Below, in pieces: positions 38,243 to 46,824 of a stretch of 64,000 nucleotides of DNA. This stretch comes from Sphingomonas kyeonggiensis (GTDB lineage Bacteria > Pseudomonadota > Alphaproteobacteria > Sphingomonadales > Sphingomonadaceae), in contig NZ_JAUSTJ010000003.1 of assembly GCF_030812785.1 (NCBI RefSeq), forward strand, positions 744,001 to 808,000. Reading direction: 5' to 3'. Numbering within the stretch: position 1 is the stretch's first letter; every line of letters starts with the position of its first letter. The position numbers were made by a program, and so were the translations under genes. The notes below the pieces were generated by a model. The model saw only the letters and a program-made list of their open reading frames with translations, was not told the origin of the DNA and searched no databases.

Positions 38243-39493
38243 ATGGACCAGGTCGTCGAGAAGCGCAGCCTGTCGCTGCGCGTGAAGATCGCGCTCGGTG
38301 CGGTCGCCGCCTTGCTCGCTGCGTTCGGCTTCTGGTGGTTCGCCCCCTCGGGCGCCAGCCAGACGGTCGGCATGGACCGGCTGACCATCTCCACCGTCAC
38401 CAAGGGCACGTTCGACGATTTCATGCCGCTGCGTGCCCGGGTCACCCCCTTGCTCACCGTCTATATCGACGCGGTCGAGGGTGGCCGGGTCGAGAAGATG
38501 CTGGTCGAGGACGGCGCCACCGTCGCCGCCGGCCAGCCGATCGCCCTGCTCTCCAACGCCGAGCTCCAGCTCTCGACGCTCGCGCGCCAGACCGAGGTCG
38601 AGCAGCAGATCAACAACATGCGCAGCCAGGAGCTGGCGCTCGCCCAGACCCGCCTCTCCAACGAGCGCGCCGTGCTCGCCGCCGAGACCGTCTATGACAA
38701 GGCACGACGCCAATATGAGCGCGAGAAGCCGCTCGCCGGGCGCGGCTTCGTCTCGGGCAAGCAGTTCGCCGACACCGAGGCCGATTACGAGCTGAGCCAG
38801 CGCAACCTCGCCGCCCTCAGGCGCAGCCAGAGCACCGACGCGCGCCTTCAGGGCAGCCAGCTCTCGCAGCAGCAGGCGGCGGCCAAGTCGATGCAGTCGG
38901 GCCTCGCCATCGCCCGCGCCAATCTCGATGCGCTCCAGCTCCGCGCCCCGGTCGCCGGCCAGCTCTCGGGCTTCTCGGTCCAGGTCGGCCAGTCGCTCGG
39001 CCGCGGCGAGCGCGTCGGCCAGATCGACAGCCCGGGCCGCAACAAGCTGATCGCCGGCGTCGACGAATTCTATCTCGGCCGCGTCCAGCTCGGCCAGCAG
39101 GCGGCGCTCGACTGGGGCGGCAAGCGCTACGGCGCCAAGGTCACCAAGATCTACCCGCAGGTCCAGAACGGCCAGTTCCAGGTCGACCTGCAGTTCGCCG
39201 GCACCGAGCCGCCCCAGCTCCAGCGCGGCCAGACCATGCAGGCGCGCCTCACCCTCGGCGATCCGGCGCCCGCGCTGCTGATCCCGAACGGCGCCTTCTA
39301 CAACGACACCGGCGGCGCCTGGGTATTCGTCGTCGCCCCCGGCGGCGGCAGCGCGGAGAAGCGCAACGTCCGCCTCGGCCGCCGCAACACCGATTTCGTC
39401 GAGGTGCTCGAAGGGCTCGAGCCCGGCGAGAAGGTGATCACCTCGCCCTATACCGGCCTCACCGACAAGACGCGCCTGGACCTGACCAAGTGA
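38243..39493 (+). CDS. HlyD/MacA-type periplasmic adaptor protein
   Basis: A 416-residue membrane-fusion protein. One N-terminal membrane helix (about 14-32) is followed by a lipoyl half-domain (GGRVEKMLVEDGATVAAGQPIALL), a long coiled coil (about 85-190), the second lipoyl half (LRAPVAGQLSGFSVQVGQSL) and beta domains. The frame is open from an ATG at 38186, but P2 would start transcription there, so the ATG at 38243 (MDQVVEKRS) is chosen. Its stop overlaps the ATPase start. It should bridge the ABC exporter to an outer-membrane channel; no TolC gene is visible here. Confidence 0.88.
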   Translation: MDQVVEKRSLSLRVKIALGAVAALLAAFGFWWFAPSGASQTVGMDRLTISTVTKGTFDDFMPLRARVTPLLTVYIDAVEGGRVEKMLVEDGATVAAGQPIALLSNAELQLSTLARQTEVEQQINNMRSQELALAQTRLSNERAVLAAETVYDKARRQYEREKPLAGRGFVSGKQFADTEADYELSQRNLAALRRSQSTDARLQGSQLSQQQAAAKSMQSGLAIARANLDALQLRAPVAGQLSGFSVQVGQSLGRGERVGQIDSPGRNKLIAGVDEFYLGRVQLGQQAALDWGGKRYGAKVTKIYPQVQNGQFQVDLQFAGTEPPQLQRGQTMQARLTLGDPAPALLIPNGAFYNDTGGAWVFVVAPGGGSAEKRNVRLGRRNTDFVEVLEGLEPGEKVITSPYTGLTDKTRLDLTK

Positions 39494-40194
39494 CCGAAAA
39501 GAAAGGGAATCCGATGCTGCACATGCGCGAACTCTCCAAGGTCTACCGCACCGACACGGTGCAGACGACGGCGCTCGACGCGATCGACCTCGAAATCGCC
39601 CAGGGCGAGTTCGTCGCGATCATGGGCCCGTCGGGCTGCGGCAAGTCGACCCTGCTCAACATGATCGGCATGCTCGATAGCCCGTCCTCGGGATCGTACA
39701 TGTTCAACGGCCAGGAAGTCGCCGGGCTCAGCGAGAGCAGGCTCGCCGATGTCCGCAAGGAGAATATCGGCTTCATCTTCCAGAGCTTCAACCTGGTCGA
39801 CGAGCTGTCGGTCCGTGACAATGTCGAACTCGCGCTGCTCTACCACAATGTCCCCGCCGCCGAGCGCAAGCGCCGCGTCGACGAGGTGATGGACCGCACC
39901 GGCATCGCCCACCGCGCCCGCCACCGGCCGAGCCAGCTCTCGGGCGGCCAGCAGCAGCGCGTCGCCGTCGCCCGCGCGCTCGTCGCCAGCCCGAAGCTGA
40001 TCCTGGCGGACGAGCCGACCGGCAATCTCGACACCCAGCATGGCGAGGAGGTGATGCACATGCTGCAGACCCTGAACGCCGAGGGCTCGACGATCGTGAT
40101 GGTCACCCACTCGCCCGCGCACGCCGACTACGCCGGCCGCATCGTCTCGATGCTCGACGGCCGCGTCCTCCAGGAACGCCGCCGCGCGGCATGA
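39490..40194 (+). CDS. MacB/LolD-type ABC transporter ATPase
   Basis: A 234-residue ATPase. Walker A is GPSGCGKSTLLN, Q-loop FIFQSFNLVDELS, signature LSGGQQQRVAVARAL, Walker B LILADEPTGNLD, and the H-loop is in VMVTHS. This is the MacB/LolD/FtsE class, which works by mechanotransmission with FtsX-type permeases. It starts at a GTG overlapping the adaptor stop (GTGA); an ATG 24 nt later is also possible. Confidence 0.92.
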   Translation: MTEKKGNPMLHMRELSKVYRTDTVQTTALDAIDLEIAQGEFVAIMGPSGCGKSTLLNMIGMLDSPSSGSYMFNGQEVAGLSESRLADVRKENIGFIFQSFNLVDELSVRDNVELALLYHNVPAAERKRRVDEVMDRTGIAHRARHRPSQLSGGQQQRVAVARALVASPKLILADEPTGNLDTQHGEEVMHMLQTLNAEGSTIVMVTHSPAHADYAGRIVSMLDGRVLQERRRAA

Positions 40195-40202
40195 TGCAAC
40201 GT

Positions 40203-40293
40203 CCTCTCCCCCTCGGGGGAGAGGGCAGGGGAGAGGGGGAGTGATCCCTAGCGCCCCTCTCCCCGATCCTCTTCCCGCCAGCCGGGAGAGGGA
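40203..40293. repeat. GC-rich palindromic repeat (family D)
   Basis: CTCTCCCCCTCGGGGGAGAG is a tight hairpin, followed by further CTCTCCCC / GGGAGAGGG blocks. It fills the gap between the ATPase and permease genes of the exporter, and could lower permease expression relative to ATPase. Confidence 0.7.
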
Positions 40294-40313
40294 GAACGAG
40301 AAGGAAGAAGCCC

Positions 40314-42809
40314 ATGTGGCGCAACTATCTCACGGTCGGCCTGCGCGCGCTCGCGAAGAACCGCACCTATGCCTTCATCAACCTGTTCGGCCTGGCGATC
40401 GGCCTCGCGGCCTGCTTGCTGATCCTGCTCTACGTCCAGTATGAGCGCAGCTACGACCGCTGGCTGCCGGACAGCGACCGCACCTATCAGCTCCAGGTCT
40501 ATTATCAGAGCAAGACCAACGGCGATAAGTACGACAATCAGGGCGCGCCCTATGTGACCAAGGCGGCCCTGCTCAAGGACTTCCCGCAGATCGAGAGCGC
40601 CACCTATACCGGCGGCCCGCGCATCACCCTGCTCAAGGACGGCCAGGCCACCGAGGTCGAGGATGGCCGGCTGGTCGACAGCGCCTTTCTCGACACGATC
40701 GCGCTGCCGATGGTGCAGGGCGACAACAAGGCGCTCTCCGCCCCCGGCACGGTCGCGCTGAGCGAGGCCGAGGCGACCCGGCTGTTCGGCACCACCAGCG
40801 TGGTCGGGCGCACCCTGACGCTGCTCGTCGCGGGGAAGAAGGCCGATTACCGCATCACCGGCGTGTTCAAGGACCTGCCGAAGAACTCGCACATGACTGC
40901 GCGCATGCTCGCCCGCGCCGACTTCCCCAGCCTGTTCCCGGGGGACGACGGCTATCTCACCAGCTGGGGTTGGACCTCGGGCTATGTCTATGTGAAGCTG
41001 CGCCCCGGCGTCGACGTGAAGACGATCAATTCCCAGATGCCGGCCTGGGAAAAGCGCAACATCCCCGACGAGAATTTCAACGGCAACCGCTACAATGCGG
41101 GCGACGAGCGTACCTTCAAGCTGGTCGCCGCGCCCGATATCCATCTCGGCATCGCCAGCAACACGGGGATGACGCCGGGCAACGACGTGCAGACGATCAC
41201 CACCTTCGCGGTGATCGCGCTGCTGATCCTCGCCATGGCCTGCATCAACTTCACCAACCTCGCCACCGCCCGCGCCAGCCAGCGTGCCCGCGAAGTGGCG
41301 CTGCGCAAGGTGCTCGGCGCCACCCGCCGCCAGCTGATGACTCAGTTCCTGGGGGAATCGGTGCTGCTCGCCACGATCGCGATGCTCCTCGCGCTTGCGG
41401 TGGTCGAGATCGTGCTGCCCTGGTTCGGCAACTTCCTCGATGCCGATCTGCAGCTCCGTTATTTCGGGCATGACGGGCTGTTCCTGCCGATGATCGCGCT
41501 GGTGCTGCTCGTCGGCGCGGCGGGCGGCCTCTATCCCGCCTTCTACCTGTCGCGCTTCCAGCCGGCCCGCGTGCTCAAGGCGAACAAGTCGGCGGCGGAT
41601 GCCGAAGGCTCGGGGCATTTGCGCAGCGCGCTCGTCGTCATCCAGTTCGCGGTGTCGATCGGGCTGATCATCTGCACCGCGGTGGTCTGGTCGCAGAACA
41701 TCTACGCCCGCACGGTCGATCCGGGATACAAGCGCGCCGGGCTGCTCCAGCTCCAGGGCATCGGCTCGAAGACGCTCGAGCCCCAGGCCGATGCGCTGAC
41801 CCGCGAGATCGCCAAGGTGCCGGGCGTCGAATCCGCCGGCCGCACGATGATCGGCGTCATCACCGGCCAGACCTCGACCACCTCGGTGGTGGTGCCCGGC
41901 CGGGCCGATCCGGTGGACCTGGGCATCTACTCGGTCGATGCCGGCTTCTTCCCCACCATGGGCATCCGCACCATGGCCGGCCGGGTGTTCGACGAGCGCG
42001 CCGCCGACGACATGACCACCCCACGCCCCGAGGATCCGGCGGCGGAGCGGGCCATGGTCGCGCGCGGCGCCCATGTCGTGCTGAACGCAGCGGGCGTGAA
42101 GCGCCTCGGCTTCAAGACCGCGCAGGAGGCGATCGGCAAGACGATCCGCTACGGCGTGAAGGAGGAATATGGGGGGATGATGAACCTCACCATCATCGGC
42201 GTCGTCGCCGATGCGCGCTTCCGCACCGTCCGCACCGCGATCGAGCCGACGATGTTCCTGCTCGACAAGCACAACGTGAACTGGCTGGTCGCCCGCTTCC
42301 ACGGCGATCCGCGCCCGGTGCGCGAGGGGATCGAGCGGGTCTGGCGCCGCCACGCGCCCGACGTGCCGTTCGACGCGATCCTCGCCGACGAGGTGATCGC
42401 CAAGGCCTATGAGCGGCTCGACGCGCGGGCGCAGATGTTCGGCATGTTCGCGGTGCTCGCGGTGGTGATCGGCTGCCTCGGCCTGTTCGGCCTCGCTGCC
42501 TTCACGGCGGAGCGGCGGACCAAGGAGATCGGCATCCGCAAGGTGCTGGGCGCCCGCACGATCGACATAGCCCGGCTGCTGGTCTGGCAGTTCACCCGCC
42601 CGGTGGTGCTCGCCAACATCATCGCCTGGCCGGTCGCCTGGTGGCTGATGCGCGAGTTCCTCAACGCCTATGACGCGCGCATCGCGCTCACCCCGGTGCC
42701 GTTCATCGCCGCGAGCCTGCTCGCGCTGGCGATCGCGGTCCTCACCATCGGCGCCCACGCCTTCCGCGTCGCGCGCACCAATCCGGTTCATGCCCTGCGC
42801 TACGAGTAG
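40314..42809 (+). CDS. FtsX/MacB-type ABC transporter permease
   Basis: An 831-residue permease with two FtsX-like halves. The N-terminus (MWRNYLTVGLRALAKNRTYAFINLFGLAIGLAA, quoted in parts: first helix about 18-40) is followed by a large periplasmic MacB domain (about 45-285), three helices with AREVALRKVLGATRRQL near 320-345, a second periplasmic domain, and a final three-helix bundle with TKEIGIRKVLGART. Substrates of such exporters include peptides, lipids and antibiotics; none can be assigned. It is the last gene of the P2 operon, before a strong terminator. Confidence 0.9.
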   Translation: MWRNYLTVGLRALAKNRTYAFINLFGLAIGLAACLLILLYVQYERSYDRWLPDSDRTYQLQVYYQSKTNGDKYDNQGAPYVTKAALLKDFPQIESATYTGGPRITLLKDGQATEVEDGRLVDSAFLDTIALPMVQGDNKALSAPGTVALSEAEATRLFGTTSVVGRTLTLLVAGKKADYRITGVFKDLPKNSHMTARMLARADFPSLFPGDDGYLTSWGWTSGYVYVKLRPGVDVKTINSQMPAWEKRNIPDENFNGNRYNAGDERTFKLVAAPDIHLGIASNTGMTPGNDVQTITTFAVIALLILAMACINFTNLATARASQRAREVALRKVLGATRRQLMTQFLGESVLLATIAMLLALAVVEIVLPWFGNFLDADLQLRYFGHDGLFLPMIALVLLVGAAGGLYPAFYLSRFQPARVLKANKSAADAEGSGHLRSALVVIQFAVSIGLIICTAVVWSQNIYARTVDPGYKRAGLLQLQGIGSKTLEPQADALTREIAKVPGVESAGRTMIGVITGQTSTTSVVVPGRADPVDLGIYSVDAGFFPTMGIRTMAGRVFDERAADDMTTPRPEDPAAERAMVARGAHVVLNAAGVKRLGFKTAQEAIGKTIRYGVKEEYGGMMNLTIIGVVADARFRTVRTAIEPTMFLLDKHNVNWLVARFHGDPRPVREGIERVWRRHAPDVPFDAILADEVIAKAYERLDARAQMFGMFAVLAVVIGCLGLFGLAAFTAERRTKEIGIRKVLGARTIDIARLLVWQFTRPVVLANIIAWPVAWWLMREFLNAYDARIALTPVPFIAASLLALAIAVLTIGAHAFRVARTNPVHALRYE

Positions 42810-42831
42810 GCGCGTCAGCCCAGGGCATGAG

Positions 42832-42864
42832 ACGGGCGGGGAGGCAACTCCCCGCCCGTTTTTC
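42832..42864 (+). terminator. Intrinsic terminator after the exporter operon
   Basis: A perfect 12-bp stem ACGGGCGGGGAG / CTCCCCGCCCGT with a 4-nt loop is followed by TTTTT. Confidence 0.9.
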
Positions 42865-42870
42865 GTGTAA

Positions 42871-43017
42871 ATTCCTCCCCCAGCTCGCTGGGGGAGGGGG
42901 ACCGCCCGCGAAGCGGGTGGTGGAGGGGCCGCCGCGAAGACGGCGCCCCACTTTGCCCCTCCACCACCGGCCTGCGGCCGGCGGTCCCCCTCCCCGAGAC
43001 GAGCTCGGGGAGGAATT
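42871..43017. repeat. Repeat family A, copy 3
   Basis: It begins ATTCCTCCCC and ends GGGGAGGAATT. The two long arms carry GGGAGGGGGACCGC, GTGGTGGAGGGG and their complements as in the other two copies. It lies between the exporter terminator and the pectate lyase gene. Confidence 0.85.
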
Positions 43018-43083
43018 TGAAGGGGTATTTACCCAAATCCCCACCGCGCTATCCTCCCCGCAATACCAAAATCGGGAGGGGAC

Positions 43084-44373
43084 ATGATTCGTATCGCAAA
43101 GATCGTTCTGCTCGCAGCAATAGCGATGACACCGGTGGCATATGCGGCGGTCGAAGTGATCGGCCAGATGACCCCCGCCGAGCCGATCACGCACGCCCGG
43201 ATTTCCACGCTTCCCATCGGCCAGCAGCGCGCCTGGAACGTCTATCTCGACAAGTCGGTCAGGCTGATGGAGGCCGACAAGGCCGCGCTTGCCGCCGAGC
43301 GGGCCGACGGCACCCTGCCCACGCCCGCCGCGCCGCCCACCGGCCCTTCGGGCGGCAGCGGCATGCCCGACAACAAGCCCGCGGCCTGGTATGCCGGCGC
43401 CGAGGCGCGCCATGTCGCCGACAATATCGTCAGCTTCCAGACCCCCGCCGGCGGCTGGGGCAAGAATGTGGACCGTACCGGTCCCGTACGCGCGCGCGGC
43501 GAGCATTATGTCCCGGTCGAGAAGCTCCCCGCTTATGCCAAGACGGACATGGCGGACGAGAATTGGAGCTATGTCGGCACGATCGACAACAACGCCACCA
43601 CCGCCGAGCTGCGCTTCCTCGCCCGTGCCCAGGCCGCGGCGCCGGGTGCCGAGGGCAATGCGTATCGCGAGAGCTTCCTCAAGGGCATCCGCTACCTTCT
43701 GAATGCGCAGTTTCCGAACGGCGGCTGGCCGCAGATCTACCCGCTCCAGGGCGGCTATCACGATGCGCTCACCTTCAACGACGATGCGCTCTCCTCGGTC
43801 GTCACCGTCCTCGCCGAGGTCGCCCGCCGCCAGGGCGACTATGGCTTCGTGCCCGAAGCGCTCGCTGCGGAGGCGAAAATTGCCTGCAACCGCGCGATCC
43901 AGCTGATCCTCAAGACCCAGGTCGTCGTCGACGGCAAGCGCACCATCTGGGGCCAGCAGCACGACGCGCTCACGCTAGCCCCGGCGGGCGCCCGCAACTT
44001 CGAACCGGCCGCTCTGTCCTCGGATGAGAGCGCCGACCTGCTGATCTTCCTGATGAAGCAGGCGGGCCATTCGCCCTCGGTCGATGCGGCGGTGGCGGAC
44101 GGCGTGGCCTGGCTCAGGGCACATGCCGTGCACGGCGTCGCCTTCGAGAAGGGGCCGGACGGCCGCAAGCTGGTCGACAAGCCCGGCGCCGGCCCGATCT
44201 GGTCGCGCTATTACGACATCAAGACGGGCAAGCCCATCTTCGGCGACCGCGACCGCTCGATCCGCACCGACGTCAACGAACTCAGCCTGGAGCGCCGCAA
44301 CGGCTATAGCTGGTACAATGCCGGCCCCGCCAAGGCACTGGCGACGTATGATAAGTGGGTGGCCGCCAAATAA
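43084..44373 (+). CDS. Pectate lyase, polysaccharide lyase family 10
   Basis: A 429-residue secreted enzyme. The signal peptide ends near residue 21 (PVAYA). The catalytic part has the PL10 features GGWGKN, TIDNNATTAELRFLA, NGGWPQIYP and YHDALTFNDDAL, and ends RNGYSWYNAGPAKAL. It cleaves polygalacturonate by beta-elimination with calcium. An insertion of Pro/Gly-rich residues (about 78-93) near the N-terminus may be a linker. It is a likely client of the type II pathway encoded in this window (inference). Confidence 0.9.
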   Translation: MIRIAKIVLLAAIAMTPVAYAAVEVIGQMTPAEPITHARISTLPIGQQRAWNVYLDKSVRLMEADKAALAAERADGTLPTPAAPPTGPSGGSGMPDNKPAAWYAGAEARHVADNIVSFQTPAGGWGKNVDRTGPVRARGEHYVPVEKLPAYAKTDMADENWSYVGTIDNNATTAELRFLARAQAAAPGAEGNAYRESFLKGIRYLLNAQFPNGGWPQIYPLQGGYHDALTFNDDALSSVVTVLAEVARRQGDYGFVPEALAAEAKIACNRAIQLILKTQVVVDGKRTIWGQQHDALTLAPAGARNFEPAALSSDESADLLIFLMKQAGHSPSVDAAVADGVAWLRAHAVHGVAFEKGPDGRKLVDKPGAGPIWSRYYDIKTGKPIFGDRDRSIRTDVNELSLERRNGYSWYNAGPAKALATYDKWVAAK

Positions 44374-44394
44374 CCGTTATCCCGCGCCTCAAGC

Positions 44395-44477
44395 CGTCAT
44401 CCCGGCGAAAGCCGGGATCTCAGGCGAAGGCGCGGGAAAGGAGCCGCACGAGATCCCGACTTTCGTCGGGATGACGG
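44395..44477. repeat. GTCATCCCGGCGAAAGCCGGGATCT-type repeat (family B)
   Basis: CGTCATCCCGGCGAAAGCC at 44395 and its near complement ending CGTCGGGATGACGG at 44477 form a stem of two facing hairpins. This kind of element is common between genes in sphingomonads. It takes up the first third of a 321-bp stretch without a gene (44374-44694). Confidence 0.8.
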
Positions 44478-44626
44478 AGGTGGAGCTTTCCTACACCCAA
44501 ATGTTCCTGTAATGTTCCAAAGATCGCCGCAAGGCCGCTCTTTGAACCGTCAAACCAGCGCACATGTGCCAACATCCGCGCGCAGAAGCGTCCGCGCGTG
44601 CGTCCGTCCGCTCTCCCACAGCGTAT

Positions 44627-44658
44627 CGCGGAACGCCCCTCCAGGAGGGCGTTCCGCG
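44627..44658. repeat. Strong hairpin downstream of the ABC-F gene
   Basis: A perfect 12-bp stem CGCGGAACGCCC / GGGCGTTCCGCG with an 8-nt loop. No T-run follows on either strand. AAGCGTCCGCG is repeated on both sides of it. It may stabilise the 3' end of the leftward ABC-F transcript. Confidence 0.5.
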
Positions 44659-44694
44659 TAAACCACGCCAACTTCCGCGTCCGAAGCGTCCGCG

Positions 44695-46575
44695 TCAGCC
44701 CGCTGCTTCCAGTGCCTCGCTGGCCTGGAGCCAGACCGCCTCGGCCGCCTCCAGCCGCGCCTCGACCTCGCCGCGCCGCTTCATCAGCTCGCCCATCGAG
44801 AGGTTCTTCAGCGCAGGCGAGGCAATCCCCGCCAGCGCGCCATCGACCTCGGCCAGCGCCCGCTGCGCCTTGGCGATCTCCCCCTCGGCGTCCTTCACCG
44901 CCTTGCGCAGCCCGGCCGAGGCCTCGCGCGCCTGGGCGGCGGCGCGGCGCTCCTCCTTCTTGTCGACCGGCGGGGCAGGGGCGGCGACTGCAGCGGCCGA
45001 AGGCGTCGGCTCCTTCCCCGAGACGACGAAGGCGGCATATTCCTCGATCGTCCCGTCGAACTCGCGGGCGGTGCCGCCATCGACCAGGAACAGCCGGTCG
45101 GCGACCAGCTCGAGCATGTGCCGGTCGTGGCTGACCAGGACCACCGCGCCCTTGAACTCGGCCAGCGCCTGGACCAGCGCCTCACGGGTATCGACGTCGA
45201 GGTGGTTGGTCGGCTCGTCGAGGATTAGCAGGTGCGGCGCATTATGGGTCACCAGCGCCAGCGCCAGCCGCGCGCGCTCGCCGCCCGAAAGCTTGCCGAC
45301 CGCGGTGATCGCCTTGTCGCCCGAAAAGCCGAAGCGGCCCAGCTGGCTGCGCACCTGCACCGGCGTCGCGCCCTTCATCACCCGGCCCATCGTCTCGACG
45401 GCGGTGGCGGTCGGATCGAGTTCCTCGACCTGATACTGGGTGAAATAGCCGACCGTCAGCTTGGTGGCGGTGGTCATTTCGCCTTCCATAACCGGCAGCT
45501 CGCCGGCGATCATCCGGGCGAGCGTGGTCTTGCCGTTGCCGTTGCGGCCGAGCAGCGCGATCCGGTCGTCGGGATCGAGGCGCAGGCCCAGGCGCGAGAG
45601 GATCGGCTTGCCGGCCTCATAGCCGACCGCCGCCTTGTCGAGCGTCAGCAGCGGCGGACGCAGGCCCTGCGGATTGGGGAAGTCGAAGCGCATGCTCGGA
45701 TCCTCGGCCACCGCCGCGATCGGCTGCATCCGCTCCAGCGCCTTGACGCGGCTCTGCGCCTGCTTCGCCTTGCTCGCCTTGGCCCGCCAGCGATCGACGA
45801 ACGCCCGCAGCTTCTCGCGCTCGGCCACCTGCTTCTCGCGCGCCGCCGCCTGCTGGGCGAGCCGCTCGGCCCGCTGCCGCTCGAACGCGTCGTAACCGCC
45901 CGGATAGAGCGTAGTCTGGCCGCGATCGAGGTGGAGGATATGGTCCGCCACATTGTTGAGCAGGTCGCGTTCGTGGCTGATCAGCAGGATCGTGCCGCGA
46001 TAGGCGCGCAGGAACCCCTCGAGCCACATGACGGCTTCCAGGTCGAGGTGGTTCGAAGGCTCGTCGAGCAGCAGGATGTCGGGGTTGAGGAACAGCAGGC
46101 TCGCCAGCGCCACGCGCATCCGCCAGCCGCCCGAGAAGCTGTCCATCGGCCGCGCCTGCATCGCCTCGTCGAAGCCCAGGCCCTTCAGGATGCGGCCGGC
46201 GCGGGAAGGGGCCTCGTACGCGTCGATCTGGTCGAGCCGCTCATAGATCTCGCCCAGCCGGTCGGGATCGGTCTGCGTCTCCGCCTCGGTGAGCAAAGCG
46301 GCGCGCTCGACATCGGCCTCCAGCACCGTGTCGAAGGCGCTGGTCTGGCCGCCCGGCGCGTCCTGGCGGAGATAGCCGAAACGGGCGTTACGCGGGATGT
46401 CGATCGAGCCGGTGTCGGGCTCGATCATCCCGGCGATCGCCTTCATCAGGGTCGATTTGCCGGCGCCGTTGCGCCCGATGAAGCCGACGCGGGCGCGGGG
46501 CGGGATCGCCGCCGAGGCGCTCTCGATGATCGCACGGCCGCCAAGCCGGATGGTGATGTCGCGGAAGGAAAGCAT
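44695..46575 (-). CDS. ABC-F family ATPase
   Basis: A 626-residue cytoplasmic protein with two ABC domains: Walker A GRNGAGKSTLMKAI and GRNGNGKTTLARMI, signatures SFSGGWRMRVALAS and KLSGGERARLALAL. A linker between them (about 240-300, rich in Arg, Lys and Glu) and a C-terminal coiled coil (about 540-626) are typical of Uup/YheS-type ABC-F proteins, which act on the ribosome. There are no membrane segments. The ATG at 46575 gives the standard MLSFRDITIRLGG start. Confidence 0.92.
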   Translation of the reverse strand: MLSFRDITIRLGGRAIIESASAAIPPRARVGFIGRNGAGKSTLMKAIAGMIEPDTGSIDIPRNARFGYLRQDAPGGQTSAFDTVLEADVERAALLTEAETQTDPDRLGEIYERLDQIDAYEAPSRAGRILKGLGFDEAMQARPMDSFSGGWRMRVALASLLFLNPDILLLDEPSNHLDLEAVMWLEGFLRAYRGTILLISHERDLLNNVADHILHLDRGQTTLYPGGYDAFERQRAERLAQQAAAREKQVAEREKLRAFVDRWRAKASKAKQAQSRVKALERMQPIAAVAEDPSMRFDFPNPQGLRPPLLTLDKAAVGYEAGKPILSRLGLRLDPDDRIALLGRNGNGKTTLARMIAGELPVMEGEMTTATKLTVGYFTQYQVEELDPTATAVETMGRVMKGATPVQVRSQLGRFGFSGDKAITAVGKLSGGERARLALALVTHNAPHLLILDEPTNHLDVDTREALVQALAEFKGAVVLVSHDRHMLELVADRLFLVDGGTAREFDGTIEEYAAFVVSGKEPTPSAAAVAAPAPPVDKKEERRAAAQAREASAGLRKAVKDAEGEIAKAQRALAEVDGALAGIASPALKNLSMGELMKRRGEVEARLEAAEAVWLQASEALEAAG

Positions 46576-46670
46576 GATGGGGCGCCTAGCAGCACTCAGG
46601 CGGGCACCCAAGTGCCCTGTGACCCCTGGCGGTCACTTTACCTAAAGTGTTGAAATAAGCGGGAATAAAT

Positions 46671-46747
46671 TGGTCGGGGAAAGAGGATTCGAACCTCCGG
46701 CCCCTGCCTCCCGAAGACAGTGCTCTACCAGGCTGAGCTATTCCCCG
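46671..46747 (-). tRNA. tRNA-Pro (CGG anticodon)
   Basis: The minus strand folds as a complete 77-nt tRNA: acceptor CGGGGAA / TTCCCCG, D-loop with AGCTCAGCCTGGTAGAGC, anticodon loop TTCGGGA (CGG at 34-36), T-arm GGTTCGAATCC, and an encoded CCA end. Confidence 0.95.
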
Positions 46748-46824
46748 ACCGGCGCCTCCGGGGCGAACCCCGACTGCGAGGGGGCGCCTATAACCACGCT
46801 ATTTGAGTCACGCAAGCCACTGAA

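Noticed and set aside
40248..42791. 847-codon minus-strand frame opposite the ABC permease
   Set aside because: Low-complexity, charged translation; the plus strand has an intact FtsX-type permease with a ribosome-binding site and a terminator.
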